NCBI RefSeq assembly: GCF_012027395.1
Contig: NZ_SNUJ01000002.1
Span: 310,001 to 374,000 of the forward strand
Length of the DNA: 64,000 bases
DNA from: Thermococcus sp. LS1
GTDB lineage: Archaea > Methanobacteriota_B > Thermococci > Thermococcales > Thermococcaceae
Reading direction: 5' to 3'
Shown: positions 16,512-26,131 of the stretch, piece after piece
Layout: every line of letters starts with the position of its first letter
How positions within the stretch are numbered: position 1 is the stretch's first letter
The notes under the pieces: model-generated
Told to the model about the DNA's origin: nothing
What the model saw: the letters and a program-made list of their open reading frames with translations, nothing else
Databases searched by the model: none
Translations under genes and position numbers: made by a program

Positions 16512-17129
16512 TTAATCATTTAACACCTTCCCGAGCTTCTCCTCAAGGTTCCTGTTGAGCTTCGCCCTCGTCAGGTCCTCGAGGGTTCTTTCGAGTATAT
16601 GTCGCGCCTGATCCTGCTTCTGCCTCACATTCACCAGGCCTTTTGGATACTCGAGCGTCATGAGCTCCTCGTAAGTTTCTTCCATGAAGCGATAAACTTT
16701 TTCGGCATCTTCAATATTTCCGTCGAGGAGCAGAAGCAGAAAGTACCTCCTCAACTCGCCTATGAAGTCGCCTATGCCGAGCGCGTAATCAGCGTGAGGT
16801 ACGGCAAGCTCCTCCGGAGAGGGAAAGTCTTTTCCGGTTATGTAGCTGTAGAACAGAGTTGCCTCCACGAACTCCTGATGGGCGCTCTGAACGTAGCCCG
16901 TGAAGTATAGGTCTGGATGGTCTTTCAGCTTCTCCTTCAGATGATTAACCTTTTCGCGCGCAATGTTGAGCCTTTCTTCGGCAGTCTTAGCGTCTCCCCT
17001 GTGAAGGGCTTTTATTGTGTCTCCGCTCAGGCGGACGATTTCTCTTGTTATCCTTAGGGCATCCTCCCGAAGTGAGTCCTTCTCGTCAAGAACTTCTCTA
17101 ATCTTGTCAATAATCTCCTTCAGTTCCAT
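16512..17129 (-). CDS. Translin-family protein
   Basis: 205 residues, all-helical and charged, with the translin pattern: an N-terminal helix rich in Glu/Lys, SGDTIKALHRGDAKTAEERL, YVQSAHQEFVEATLFYSYI, and GDFIGELRRYFLLLLLDGN followed by RQKQDQARHILERTLEDL. Archaeal translin/Trax-like proteins form octamers that bind and may cleave RNA or single-stranded DNA. RBS GGTGAGATT is present before ATG 17129 and TTTTTAAGG (about 17158) is a plausible TATA. It is not obviously part of the endonuclease V operon. Confidence 0.88.
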   Translation of the reverse strand: MELKEIIDKIREVLDEKDSLREDALRITREIVRLSGDTIKALHRGDAKTAEERLNIAREKVNHLKEKLKDHPDLYFTGYVQSAHQEFVEATLFYSYITGKDFPSPEELAVPHADYALGIGDFIGELRRYFLLLLLDGNIEDAEKVYRFMEETYEELMTLEYPKGLVNVRQKQDQARHILERTLEDLTRAKLNRNLEEKLGKVLND

Positions 17130-17164
17130 AATCTCACCGAGGAGAGTTCGAGAAAGGCCTTAAA

Positions 17165-17325
17165 AATGTGGGCTTGGCTGATCCCCCGCCCTCATGGAGT
17201 GCCCCGCGGCAATCTCCGGCGGTCCGGAGGCCAAGCCCTGTCCGCCCGGCATCGTCCCTCGTGCTCACGGCACCCCATCGGGACGCTCCCACGGTCGGGC
17301 CACCGGGCGTGTCGGATGCTCCCGT
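17165..17325 (-). ncRNA. Second H/ACA-type structured RNA
   Basis: GC-rich block in an AT-rich spacer. On the minus strand one hairpin is closed by CGCCCGG/CCGGGCG (17309-17303 with 17249-17243), followed after one base by ACA (17241-17239). The next is closed by GGGCTTGG/CCAAGCCC (17238-17231 with 17177-17170), followed at once by ACA (17169-17167). The first hairpin has an inner GTCCC-GA...GA-GGGAC element that could be a k-turn, and the second contains CTCCGG/CCGGAG. A TATA-like CTTAAAAT (17354-17347) lies about 25 bases before the inferred 5' end. The ACA positions fix the strand; on the plus strand they would be TGT. Inner folding is less certain than for the RNA near 10000. Confidence 0.65.
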
Positions 17326-17464
17326 TGTGGAGAATTTTCGGAAAAAATTTTAAGGGTTTCGGATTTCATGACTGGTAGGAATATTAGTCTGCCTAATTCA
17401 TGCCGAAAATTATATAAGCTGATGAACAGACCCGTCCAAGACGACAAGATTCGAGGTGACGCTC

Positions 17465-18682
17465 ATGCCTGAGAAGGTTAGGAACATAGTGGTTGAGGAG
17501 CTCGTTAGAACGCCGGTTGAGATGCAGAAGGTCGAGCTCGTCGAGAGGAAGGGTATAGGCCACCCGGACAGCATAGCCGATGGCATAGCCGAGGCCGTCA
17601 GCAGAGCCCTGAGCAGGGAGTACATAAAGCGCTATGGTATCATCCTCCACCACAACACTGACCAGGTCGAGGTCGTCGGCGGTAAGGCCTACCCACGCTT
17701 CGGCGGCGGTGAGGTCATCAAGCCAATATACATCCTCCTCTCCGGTAGGGCCGTCGAGATAATCGACAGGGAGATGTTCCCTGTCCACGAGGTTGCCATA
17801 AAGGCTGCTAGGGAGTACCTGAAGAATGCCGTCAGACACCTTGATCTCGACTACCACGTCGTCATCGACTCCCGCATCGGTCAGGGAAGCGTTGACCTCG
17901 TCGGAGTCTTCAACAAGGCTAAGGAGACCCCGATTCCGCTCGCCAACGACACCTCCTTCGGTGTTGGCTACGCCCCGCTCAGCGAGACCGAGAGGATAGT
18001 CCTTGAGACAGAGAGGCGTCTCAACAGCGACGAGTTCAAGAAGAAATGGCCGGCTGTCGGCGAGGACATCAAGGTTATGGGCCTCAGGAAGGGCGACGAG
18101 ATAGACATCACCATCGCCGCTGCCATAGTCGACAGCGAAGTCCAGAATCTGGACGACTACTTAGCCGTCAAGGAGGCAATCTATGAAGCCGCCAAGGACG
18201 TTGCCGAGGCCCACACTGAGAGGAAGGTCAACATCTACGTCAACACCGCTGACGACCCGGAGAAGGGCATCTACTACATCACCGTCACCGGAACCAGCGC
18301 CGAAGCCGGTGACGACGGAAGCGTTGGAAGGGGCAACCGCGTAAACGGTCTCATCACCCCGAACAGACACATGAGCATGGAGGCTGCCGCTGGAAAGAAC
18401 CCTGTCAGCCACGTCGGAAAGATATACAACCTCCTTTCAATGCTCATCGCCAACGACATTGCCGAGCAGGTTGAGGGAGTTGAAGAGGTCTACGTCAGGA
18501 TACTCAGCCAGATAGGCAAGCCCATCGACCAGCCGCTTGTCACCAGCGTCCAGATCATACCAAAGAAGGGGTACTCCATTGATACCATCCAGAAGCCGGC
18601 CTACGAGATAGCTAACGCCTGGCTTGATGACATAACCAAGATACAGAAGATGATCCTCGAGGACAAGCTCAACGTCTTCTGA
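17465..18682 (+). CDS. mat: Archaeal S-adenosylmethionine synthetase
   Basis: 405 residues, full length for the archaeal MAT family, which shares little sequence with the bacterial MetK. Clear family segments include [65 protein letters not shown] and [18 protein letters not shown]. It makes the methyl donor SAM from methionine and ATP. ATG 17465 follows GAGGTGA; TATA box AAAATTATATAAGC spans about 17404-17417. Confidence 0.96.
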   Translation: MPEKVRNIVVEELVRTPVEMQKVELVERKGIGHPDSIADGIAEAVSRALSREYIKRYGIILHHNTDQVEVVGGKAYPRFGGGEVIKPIYILLSGRAVEIIDREMFPVHEVAIKAAREYLKNAVRHLDLDYHVVIDSRIGQGSVDLVGVFNKAKETPIPLANDTSFGVGYAPLSETERIVLETERRLNSDEFKKKWPAVGEDIKVMGLRKGDEIDITIAAAIVDSEVQNLDDYLAVKEAIYEAAKDVAEAHTERKVNIYVNTADDPEKGIYYITVTGTSAEAGDDGSVGRGNRVNGLITPNRHMSMEAAAGKNPVSHVGKIYNLLSMLIANDIAEQVEGVEEVYVRILSQIGKPIDQPLVTSVQIIPKKGYSIDTIQKPAYEIANAWLDDITKIQKMILEDKLNVF

Positions 18683-18727
18683 GCTCACCCTCTCTTTTCT
18701 TCAAAAGTTTTTAAAGTGAAGGAGTTG

Positions 18728-18943
18728 TCAGAGAGCTGGATATCCGTTCTGCTTGAGAACCCTAACGAGTCTGGCCTCCTCGGCCATGAGAATGGCTTTT
18801 TCCTTTTTGACCTTGGCAAGTTGCTTTGCGGCGGCCTTCTTCTGGCGCGCAAGTCTAATAAGCTTGGCCTCCTCAAGCATGAGGAGCTCCTTCTGCTTCT
18901 TCACAACATGCAACTTTTTCCGGAGCAATTTGAGCCTCTCCAT
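18728..18943 (-). CDS. Small basic helical protein, unknown function
   Basis: 71 residues, almost entirely Lys/Arg/Glu/Leu/Ala with heptad-like spacing (LRKKLHVVKKQKELLMLEEAKLIRLARQKK), so probably one long helix or coiled coil. There are no Cys or catalytic motifs. It is real rather than a chance frame: AGGTGAG precedes ATG 18943 at normal spacing and CTTTTAAGG lies about 35 bases upstream as a TATA box. Nucleic-acid or ribosome association is possible from its charge, without further support. Confidence 0.6.
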   Translation of the reverse strand: MERLKLLRKKLHVVKKQKELLMLEEAKLIRLARQKKAAAKQLAKVKKEKAILMAEEARLVRVLKQNGYPAL

Positions 18944-19082
18944 TCCGACTCACCTGAAGTCTATAGCACCCTCAGACCTTAAAAGGTTTTCGCTGAATGC
19001 CATACTAAACTTCGACGATTAACGAGGAACAAGCATATAAACTTCGGGTCAGAAGCTACGATAAGTTCTCGGGGGTAAATCG

Positions 19083-19625
19083 ATGATAATCTCAGTAAGT
19101 GGCACTCCCGGCGTTGGTAAAACTACGGTATCAAAGCTCCTGAGCGAGAGATTGGGTTACGAATACGTGAGCGTGAAGGAGCTGGCTCTCTCAAAGGGGA
19201 TAGGTGAGAGGGTTAGTGACGAGATTGAGATAGACGTTGATGAGCTTGCTCGTGTTGTGCGCGAGGAGTTCTCGGGTAGGAACGTTGTCTTGGACGGCCA
19301 TCTCAGCCACTTTGCGCCGGCCGACGTTGTTATCGTCCTGAGGGCTCATCCCAAACTCATCGCCGAAAGGCTCAAAGTCCGGGGATACCACAAAAAGAAG
19401 CTGGCCGAGAATGTCGAGGCTGAGCTGGTTGATGTAATCCTTGTGGAGGCCCTCGAAGAGAACGAAAGGGTCCTGGAAGTGGATACAACAGGTAAAACCC
19501 CCGAAGAAGTCGTCGAGGAGATCCTAACACTGCTTAAAAGCGGGGCAAAGAAACGTGTTGGAATCGTGGACTGGAGTGAGGCGTACGACGAGGTGGTTCA
19601 GTACCTGATGCTGGGGGGTGATTAA
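19083..19625 (+). CDS. AK6/Fap7-like adenylate kinase family NTPase
   Basis: 180 residues. P-loop GTPGVGKTT at residues 7-15, [11 protein letters not shown] (the AK6 NMP/substrate loop), a lid region [16 protein letters not shown] and a Cys-free core. AK6/Fap7 proteins act both as nucleoside monophosphate kinases and in maturation of the small ribosomal subunit with uS11. The last 25 residues ([19 protein letters not shown]) are conserved in archaeal members. It starts two genes in series with the HtpX gene 3 bases downstream. Confidence 0.88.
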   Translation: MIISVSGTPGVGKTTVSKLLSERLGYEYVSVKELALSKGIGERVSDEIEIDVDELARVVREEFSGRNVVLDGHLSHFAPADVVIVLRAHPKLIAERLKVRGYHKKKLAENVEAELVDVILVEALEENERVLEVDTTGKTPEEVVEEILTLLKSGAKKRVGIVDWSEAYDEVVQYLMLGGD

Positions 19626-19627
19626 AT

Positions 19628-20485
19628 ATGGGGACCCTTATGTGGGTCAGGACTCTGACAGTTATGGCACTCATTACCGCTCTACTGAGCGTGGTGGGTT
19701 ATCTTCTTGTCAATTTGATCGGTATTATCGTTGCACTGATCTTTTCTATCCTTCTGAGCTTCGTGGTATACTGGTACGGCGATAGAATCGTGCTGAAGTG
19801 GTACCGGGTTAGAATCGTCAATGAGAGGGATTATCCATATCTCTATGAGATGGTGAGTAAACTCTCCGCCAAAGCTGGGATTCCGACACCCAAACTGGCA
19901 CTTGCACCCGTCGGGACACCCAACGCATTTTCTACGGGCAGGAATTCCAAACACAGCATCATCGTGCTGACTTACGGGCTTTTAAGGATGCTTGATCCAG
20001 AGGAGATAGAGAGCGTCATAGCCCATGAAGTCGCTCATATTAAACACCGTGATACTCTCGTGCAGACGATTGCCTCAGTGATAGCAGGTTCAATACTGGG
20101 AGTCGCTTATTGGATTAGGAGCATTCCAAGGTTATTCTCTGGTGGAAAAATGGAAGACTCACAAAAAGGTCTACTCTTAGGACTCTTGGCACCATTCGCC
20201 GCTGGAATCCTCTGGCTTGGCCTGGGTAGATCAAGGGAGTACTTGGCTGATGAGAGCGCCGCCAGGATAAGCGGCAAACCCCTGGCACTTGCGAGTGCGT
20301 TGCTTAAAATAGATAAAGCCGTCTCCTTCAGGCCCATGAAGGGAGGAAACCTTGCAACGGCGCCGATCTTTATTGTGAACCCCTTCAGGGGGAGTCTAGC
20401 CAAGCTGGTATCGGCCCATCCTCCAATCGAGAAGAGAATTGAACGATTGATGAAGCTCGCGGAGCAGATGGATACCTACACCTAA
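19628..20485 (+). CDS. htpX: HtpX-like M48 membrane metalloprotease
   Basis: 285 residues: two N-terminal helices (LTVMALITALLSVVG, LIGIIVALIFSILLSFVVY), then the zinc motif HEVAHIKHRD (about residue 136), further hydrophobic segments (ASVIAGSILGVAYW, LLGLLAPFAAGILWLGLG) and the third zinc ligand region REYLADESAA. It degrades damaged membrane proteins on the cytosolic side. GGTGATT precedes ATG 19628; probably co-transcribed with the AK6-like gene. Confidence 0.93.
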   Translation: MGTLMWVRTLTVMALITALLSVVGYLLVNLIGIIVALIFSILLSFVVYWYGDRIVLKWYRVRIVNERDYPYLYEMVSKLSAKAGIPTPKLALAPVGTPNAFSTGRNSKHSIIVLTYGLLRMLDPEEIESVIAHEVAHIKHRDTLVQTIASVIAGSILGVAYWIRSIPRLFSGGKMEDSQKGLLLGLLAPFAAGILWLGLGRSREYLADESAARISGKPLALASALLKIDKAVSFRPMKGGNLATAPIFIVNPFRGSLAKLVSAHPPIEKRIERLMKLAEQMDTYT

Positions 20486-20499
20486 ATGGGGGTGATCTC

Positions 20500-21144
20500 A
20501 TGAGGCTCCTCGCTGTAACGGACATACACGGGAACAGTAGGATGTCAAAAAAGCTCGCTGAAACGGTGCAAAATGAGGACTTCGATGCTCTTCTCATAGC
20601 GGGGGATCTCACGCATTTCACTGGCGCTGAGACTGCTGAGAAGGTACTTGAACCCATCATGAACCTCGGAAAACCGATAATAGCCGTCCACGGTAACTGC
20701 GATGGAAGGGACGTTCCAGGGCTTCTGGAGAAGCTGGGGATAACCGTTCACAATAAAAGGGCCGAGCTCAATGGGCTTGGTATTATAGGGATAGGCGGCT
20801 CGAACATAACGCCATTTAACACCGTCTGGGAGCTTAGCGAGGAAGAGATTAGAGATATTCTCGAGCAAAACTATCACGACGGAGACATAATCCTTTCTCA
20901 TGTGCCTCCGTACAATACCATTGCGGACAGAGTCCATTCTGGCATTCACGTAGGCAGCAGAGCCCTCCGTGAGTTCATCGAGGAGAAGCAACCCCCACTT
21001 GTGGTCTGCGGCCACATCCACGAGGGCAGGGGGATAGACAGGATTGGAGAAACCCTCATCGTGAATCCTGGACCACTCTTCAGGGGCTACTATGCGGTGG
21101 TTGATGTTGGAGAAGAAGTAAAGGCGAAGCTGGAAAAGATATAA
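20500..21144 (+). CDS. Calcineurin-like metallophosphoesterase
   Basis: 214 residues with the five metal-binding blocks in order: DIHGN (8-12), GDLTHF, GNCDGRD, SHVPPYN and GHIHEG. The compact size fits archaeal YfcE/MJ0936-like phosphodiesterases. Substrate unknown. GGGGGTGATCTC precedes ATG 20500, 14 bases after htpX, so likely the third gene of that unit. Confidence 0.88.
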   Translation: MRLLAVTDIHGNSRMSKKLAETVQNEDFDALLIAGDLTHFTGAETAEKVLEPIMNLGKPIIAVHGNCDGRDVPGLLEKLGITVHNKRAELNGLGIIGIGGSNITPFNTVWELSEEEIRDILEQNYHDGDIILSHVPPYNTIADRVHSGIHVGSRALREFIEEKQPPLVVCGHIHEGRGIDRIGETLIVNPGPLFRGYYAVVDVGEEVKAKLEKI

Positions 21145-21148
21145 AATC

Positions 21149-22318
21149 TCAGACGAGTTTCTTCTCCCTCAAAACTTTCTCCATCCTATCCATAGCTTCC
21201 TCAAGCTGTTCATAGGCAGTCGCGTAGCTTATCCTTATGTAGCCCTCTCCGGCCTTTCCAAAAGCACTTCCCGGAACAAGGGCGACTTTGGCCTCGAGGA
21301 GCATCAGCTCGCTGAACTCTTTGCTCGTGAGTCCGGTGTCCCTTATGCGCGGGAATATGTAGAAGGCTCCCTTCGGTTTGACCGTCGGCAGGCCCATCTC
21401 GTTGAGACGCTTCCAGACAAGGTTTCTTCTCCTCTCGTACTCCTTTCTCATCTCCTCAACGGCTTTCCAGCTCCTCTCGTCTCTCAAGGCCTTTGCAGCG
21501 GCGTACTGGGCGAAGGTCACTGGACAGGTGGCGTTGTACATCTGGAAGCGGGTCATCTTTTCGATTATCCACTCCGGCGCGGCGATGAAGCCGAGACGCC
21601 AGCCGGTCATGGCAAAGGTTTTGGAGAAGCCGTTTATCGTTATCGTCCTCTCGAACATGCCGTCGAGAGCCGCTATGCTGTAGTTTTTGACATCGTCGTA
21701 AACGAAGTGCTCGTAAACCTCGTCGCTGAAGACGATAAGGTCGTGCTCCACCGCGAAGTCGGCAATTTCCTCCACGTCCTTCTTGGTGAGAACTGCCCCG
21801 GTCGGGTTGTTCGGGCTGTTTATGATAAGCGCTCTCGTCTTCTCGGTAACGTATTTCTCGAGGTCATCAACGCTCAGCCTGAACTCGTTCTCCTCGTAGG
21901 TAGGAACTTCGACCGGCTTCCCTCCCGCGAGAAGAACTGCAGGAGCGTAGCTGACGAACATTGGACTCGGAATCAGAACTTCCTCATTATTCCTGAGGAA
22001 CGCGGCAAGCCCCAGAATGAACGCCTGGTTGGCTCCGACGGTTATCATTACCTGGCTCTTTGGGTCAACTTCGATGCCGTTCTGCTCCTTGAGCTTCCAC
22101 GCGACGGCCTCACGGAGCATCATGATTCCAGCGTTGGGGCTATAATGCGTCATTCCCTTGTCCAGGGCCTCTTTCGCATACTCCTTTATGTGCTCGGGAG
22201 TGTCAAAGTCAGGTTCACCGATTCCAAGTGAGATAAGACCCTCAACACCCTGAGCGAGATCAAAAAGTTTTCTGATCTCAGAAGGGTTAACGAGTTCTAA
22301 CCTGTCGCTCAGCGCCAT
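21149..22318 (-). CDS. Aromatic aminotransferase (class I/II)
   Basis: 389 residues. Recognisable as the orthologue of the P. horikoshii aromatic aminotransferase whose structure is known: start MALSDRLELVNPSEIRKLF, SLGIGEPDFDTP, SPNNPTGAV, SDEVYEHFVYDD and the PLP lysine in NGFSKTFAMTGWRLGF. It transfers amino groups from Phe, Tyr, Trp or Glu to 2-oxoglutarate. That fits with the 2-oxoacid:ferredoxin oxidoreductases further along, which consume the keto acids. ATG 22318 follows GGTGATGTTC. Convergent with the phosphoesterase, four bases apart. Confidence 0.93.
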   Translation of the reverse strand: MALSDRLELVNPSEIRKLFDLAQGVEGLISLGIGEPDFDTPEHIKEYAKEALDKGMTHYSPNAGIMMLREAVAWKLKEQNGIEVDPKSQVMITVGANQAFILGLAAFLRNNEEVLIPSPMFVSYAPAVLLAGGKPVEVPTYEENEFRLSVDDLEKYVTEKTRALIINSPNNPTGAVLTKKDVEEIADFAVEHDLIVFSDEVYEHFVYDDVKNYSIAALDGMFERTITINGFSKTFAMTGWRLGFIAAPEWIIEKMTRFQMYNATCPVTFAQYAAAKALRDERSWKAVEEMRKEYERRRNLVWKRLNEMGLPTVKPKGAFYIFPRIRDTGLTSKEFSELMLLEAKVALVPGSAFGKAGEGYIRISYATAYEQLEEAMDRMEKVLREKKLV

Positions 22319-22397
22319 GAACATCACCGAAAGTTCTTCGGCCCAATGTTTATAACTTTACCTCAGCGAAAAGATGGACATCGAAGTGCTGAGGAGT

Positions 22398-24002
22398 TCA
22401 CTGATGAACGACAAATCCCTCGAGAATCAGCACGTCCAGCCCAGCCTTTCTGAAGCTCTCTAGCGCGTCCTTCGGCGAGCAGACTATTGGTTCACCGTGC
22501 ATGTTGAAGCTGGTGTTTAAGACCGCCCCAAGACCCGTTCTCCTCTCAAAGGCTTTTATGATGTCGTAGTAAACTGGGTTGAGCTCCCTCACAACGCTCT
22601 GCGGCCTCGTCGTCCCATCCACATGAACAACCGCTGGAGCTTCCCTTCTAAACTCCTCGCTCGCAGTGTAGCTCATCGTCATAAACCTGTTGGGCTCACC
22701 GTTGAGATCCGCCAGATACTCTCTCGCTCTCTCCTCGAGCATCGAAGGAGCAAACGGCTGGAAGACGTCGCGCTTTAGGGCCACGTTGAGTCTCTCCTTA
22801 ACTCCCTCGTCCCTTGGGTCGGCTAAAATAGAGCGGTTGCCCAAGGCCCTCGGTCCGAACTCCATCCTCCCCTGGAAAAAGGCGACGATTTTTCCATCAA
22901 TCAGGGAATCGGTGACGAAGCCCGGGACGTCGTCTATTTCCTCGAACTCGGCACCCTCACCCCTCAGGAACCCCTCTACCTCTTCCTTCGAGTAGTCTGG
23001 CCCAAGGTAGACGTGTTCAAGCTTGAATGGTTTCCATTTGCCGTCAAGTCTCTCAAGCTGTGCCTTGACGAAGATTGCCGCTCCAAAAGCCAGTCCTCCG
23101 TCGTCCATCGCCGGGAACACCCACAAGCTTGGGAAGAGCTTTCTCAAAATGGCATTGGCCTTGACGTTCTGGGCAACTCCGCCGGCGTAGGCGAGCGGAA
23201 GGCCATAGTCCTTCAGCGTGAGGCCTAGCTCGTCAATGAGCTTTTCGAGGTGTGCCTGAGCGCTGGCCGCTATCTCTATTGCCCTTCTTTGGAGTTCCCC
23301 GTCGAGCTTCCCGCGCTTCATCTGATTCGCTATTTCCTTCGCCCTGCTCAAGGGATAGCTGAAGAGTTCGGCCAGCTTCCTCGTAGCTTCAACGCCTATG
23401 AGCTTGAGGTGGTTGTCGAAGGTTAAACCGTTCAGCTCTATGATGCTGCTCAGATCATAGGTCGGCTTTCCGTATGCTGCCAGGCTCATCACCTTGCCCT
23501 CGTGGCGCATTGGCTTAAAGCCAAGGAGCTCTGTAACAGATGCGTAGAAGTCGCCGAGGGAATCTAGATAGGTGCTCTGGGCGATTTTAATCATCTCTCC
23601 ATCTCTCGCGATGTAGATTGATGAGCTCAACCCATCTCCAGCGGCGTCTATGCTCAGGGCTATAGCATCCTTCCAGCCGCTCGTGTAGTAGGCACTCGCG
23701 GAGTGGGCGAGGTGGTGCTCGACGAAGAGGACCTTTCGCTTGAAATCCAGCCCGAAAATGACGCGCAGGTTGTTCTCAAGCTCTAAGAGTCGCTTCTGCT
23801 TCCGGAAGATGCCAGCAACGGCTATGATTTCAACTTCCTCGGGCGAAACACCCGCCATCTCTAGGACTTTCCTCACGCTGAGAGTTGGAAATCCTCGGTA
23901 CTTCTTAACCCTGTTCAGCCTCTCTTCGTTAACCGCGAAGATCCTCTCGCCGTCTATCAGCACAGCTCCCGCATCGTGGCCGTCGTGAATTCCCAAAATC
24001 AT
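22398..24002 (-). CDS. NodU/CmcH-family carbamoyltransferase
   Basis: 534 residues. The N-terminal Kae1-like ASKHA fold (about 1-340) has GIHDGHDAGAVLIDG, FVEHHLAHSASAYY (metal-binding His), SIDAAGDGLSSSI and AYAGGVAQNVKANA. The C-terminal YrdC-like/substrate half has FFQGRMEFGPRALGNRSILADP and LNTSFNMHGEPIV. It transfers a carbamoyl group from carbamoyl phosphate through an adenylate; known members modify antibiotics, Nod factors or glycans. No biosynthetic cluster is adjacent, so the acceptor here is unknown. Archaeal relatives may modify glycolipids or cell-wall sugars (speculative). Confidence 0.9.
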   Translation of the reverse strand: MILGIHDGHDAGAVLIDGERIFAVNEERLNRVKKYRGFPTLSVRKVLEMAGVSPEEVEIIAVAGIFRKQKRLLELENNLRVIFGLDFKRKVLFVEHHLAHSASAYYTSGWKDAIALSIDAAGDGLSSSIYIARDGEMIKIAQSTYLDSLGDFYASVTELLGFKPMRHEGKVMSLAAYGKPTYDLSSIIELNGLTFDNHLKLIGVEATRKLAELFSYPLSRAKEIANQMKRGKLDGELQRRAIEIAASAQAHLEKLIDELGLTLKDYGLPLAYAGGVAQNVKANAILRKLFPSLWVFPAMDDGGLAFGAAIFVKAQLERLDGKWKPFKLEHVYLGPDYSKEEVEGFLRGEGAEFEEIDDVPGFVTDSLIDGKIVAFFQGRMEFGPRALGNRSILADPRDEGVKERLNVALKRDVFQPFAPSMLEERAREYLADLNGEPNRFMTMSYTASEEFRREAPAVVHVDGTTRPQSVVRELNPVYYDIIKAFERRTGLGAVLNTSFNMHGEPIVCSPKDALESFRKAGLDVLILEGFVVHQ

Positions 24003-24093
24003 GGTCGTGCATTCGATGTTCGTTTTTTAAACATTAGGGGAGGGAAGAATTTAAAAGCCCTGCCGAATGAATACATTTGAAGGAGGTGGAACC

Positions 24094-24480
24094 ATGAAGA
24101 GGGCCGTTGCACTCCTTGCGGTTTTGATGGTGGCACTTGTCCCATTCGCGGGAACCGCCGGTGCCACCACTTGGAGCTATGAGAACTTCATCAAGCAGTC
24201 CATCGCCTGGTACTACCTCTACCAGAGCGATGAGGAGAAGTTCAACGAGCTCTACAACCTCAGCGTCCAGGCCAACGTCAGCAACGAGACACTCCAGCTT
24301 GCGATGGAGCTCTACACCAACGCCACCGCTGAGTTCGAGAAGGCGCTGATGTACGGCATTCCAGACGAGGGAAGGAGCCTGCGCTGGGTTGTCTTCAGCG
24401 TCCACATCAGGAAGGCCTACCTCTACATCGAGCAGGCCATCGAGCTCCTTGAAGCCGTCATCGAGAACGAGAGCGCCTGA
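24094..24480 (+). CDS. Small secreted helical protein, unknown function
   Basis: 128 residues: signal peptide (about 1-26, AVALLAVLMVALVPFAGTAGA), then two or three amphipathic helices (FIKQSIAWYYLYQSDEEKFNELY, ETLQLAMELYTNATAEFEKALMYG, VFSVHIRKAYLYIEQAIELLEAVIE). It has sequons NLS, NVS, NET, NAT. It has its own TATA (AATTTAAAAGC, about 24048) and a strong GGAGGTGG before ATG 24094. The pattern of a Leu-Tyr-Asn-x-Thr segment followed by a helix resembles the repeats of the secreted proteins at 30602 and 32846; homology is only a possibility. Confidence 0.75.
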   Translation: MKRAVALLAVLMVALVPFAGTAGATTWSYENFIKQSIAWYYLYQSDEEKFNELYNLSVQANVSNETLQLAMELYTNATAEFEKALMYGIPDEGRSLRWVVFSVHIRKAYLYIEQAIELLEAVIENESA

Positions 24481-24557
24481 TTTTATCATATTTCCTTTTC
24501 TCAGCTGTTTTCTACCTGTGCTTCAAAAGCGAAGTTTAGGAGAATAGAAAGGAAAGC

Positions 24558-26006
24558 TCAGTATGTTCTGGCAAACCTGGCAATGAACTTGGCTTCTCTT
24601 CCGCAGACGGGGCACTTCTTACCCTCGATGCCTTCCTTGGCCTTCTCCTCAGGATAGGGCGTTCCGAGCATCTTGGCGTCAAGCTCTTCCTCCATCTTCA
24701 GGCCGCACTCCTCCTCGCCACACCAGGGAATCTCGACTATTCCGCGCCTGTCATCAAAGACAGCCTTGGCCTCCTCGATGGTGTCAACGCGCTTGATGTG
24801 GGTCCTGAGGAACTCCTCAGCCCTCTTGTAGAGGTTCTCGTGGATTTCGTCAAGGGTCCTCCTGACAGCCTCGACTATTCCATCTCTCTCAACGGTCTCC
24901 TTCGTGAGCGTGTCACGTCTCGCCAGAACTGCTTTCCTTCCTTCGACGTCTCTCGGGCCGACCTCTATTCTAAGCGGTACGCCCTTGAGCTCCCAGTCGT
25001 AGAACTTCCTGCCAGGCCTTATGTCGCGCTCGTCTACATGCACCCTCAAGCCGGCCGTTCTAAGTTCCTCGGCAATCTCGCGAGCGTAGGCGAATACATC
25101 TGCCTCGGCGTCTTTCTTTGGAATCGGTACTATGACTACCTGGATCGGCGCTATCGTCGGTGGCAGAACCATTCCCCTGTCGTCGCCGTGGATTGCTATA
25201 ACAGCTGCGAGAAGCCTCTCGCTCATTCCGAATGTTGTCTGGTGGACGTATTCGTGGTCACCGGTTTCGGTCTCATAGAGTATCTCGTAGGCCTTTGCGA
25301 AGTTCTGCCTGTAGTTGTGCATCGTTCCTATCTGGAGCGTCCTGCCGTCGGGCATCATTACTTCGGCACCGAGGGAATAGTAAGCTCCCGGGAACTTGTC
25401 CCAGTCGGGCCTCTTGGAGACGATGTAAGGAATCGCAAGGAACTTGGCGAGGTTGTCGAATATCTCAAGATCCTCCTTTATCTGCCTCTCGGCATCCTCA
25501 AAGCTGTCGTGAGCCGTGTGGGCCTCGAAGAACCTGCTGATTTCCCTGACACGTATGAGCGGCCTCGTGTGCTTGGTCTCGTAGCGGTAAGTGTTAACTA
25601 TCTGATAGACCTTGAAAGGAAGGTCGGCATGTGAGCGAATCCAGAGAGCGAACATTGAGTACATTGCAGTCTCGCTCGTCGGCCTGAGGATAAGCTTGAT
25701 GTCGAGGGGATCGTGACCTGCGTGGGTGACCCAGAAGACCTCACCTTCAAAGCCCGCTATGTGTTCTGCTTCCTTCTGGAACTCGGTTTCAGGGATGAGT
25801 GCCGGGAAGAGAACCTCATCGTGGCCGGTTCTTTCCATCTCGGCATGTATGAACTTCTCAATGTTGCGCATTATTTTAAGCCCGTACGGGAGCCAGATGT
25901 TCATTCCCTTGACCGGGTAGCGCTTGTCCTGTATCCCGGCAGTTTCAATCAGCTCGTTGTACCACTCGCTGAACTCCTCGCTCCACTTCTTGCGCTCAAC
26001 CTTCAT
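24558..26006 (-). CDS. proS: Prolyl-tRNA synthetase (archaeal/eukaryal type)
   Basis: 482 residues, the length for the short archaeal type lacking the YbaK editing insert. Class II motifs: [20 protein letters not shown] with motif 1, motif 2 around [20 protein letters not shown], motif 3 near [14 protein letters not shown]. An anticodon-binding domain follows, then the C-terminal zinc-binding domain with CGEEECG and CPVCGREA. Charges tRNA-Pro. GGTGGTG precedes ATG 26006. Confidence 0.97.
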   Translation of the reverse strand: MKVERKKWSEEFSEWYNELIETAGIQDKRYPVKGMNIWLPYGLKIMRNIEKFIHAEMERTGHDEVLFPALIPETEFQKEAEHIAGFEGEVFWVTHAGHDPLDIKLILRPTSETAMYSMFALWIRSHADLPFKVYQIVNTYRYETKHTRPLIRVREISRFFEAHTAHDSFEDAERQIKEDLEIFDNLAKFLAIPYIVSKRPDWDKFPGAYYSLGAEVMMPDGRTLQIGTMHNYRQNFAKAYEILYETETGDHEYVHQTTFGMSERLLAAVIAIHGDDRGMVLPPTIAPIQVVIVPIPKKDAEADVFAYAREIAEELRTAGLRVHVDERDIRPGRKFYDWELKGVPLRIEVGPRDVEGRKAVLARRDTLTKETVERDGIVEAVRRTLDEIHENLYKRAEEFLRTHIKRVDTIEEAKAVFDDRRGIVEIPWCGEEECGLKMEEELDAKMLGTPYPEEKAKEGIEGKKCPVCGREAKFIARFARTY

Positions 26007-26131
26007 CGACACCACCTAAAGTGAGAGGCCGAAAAAACTTTTTAAGCTTTCCCGGGGGGCGGCGGACATTCTGACGAACCTCGGGCAAAAACCTTAATAG
26101 TCCGTTTCGATAACCATCTTAAGGTGATATC

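Noticed and set aside
17166-17472. Plus-strand frames in the GC-rich block before S-adenosylmethionine synthetase
   Set aside because: Low-complexity translation over RNA stems; no start signals.
22360-22420. CTGA followed by TGATGA near the end of the carbamoyltransferase gene
   Set aside because: Overlaps the coding end, lacks a C box and final D box; chance match.
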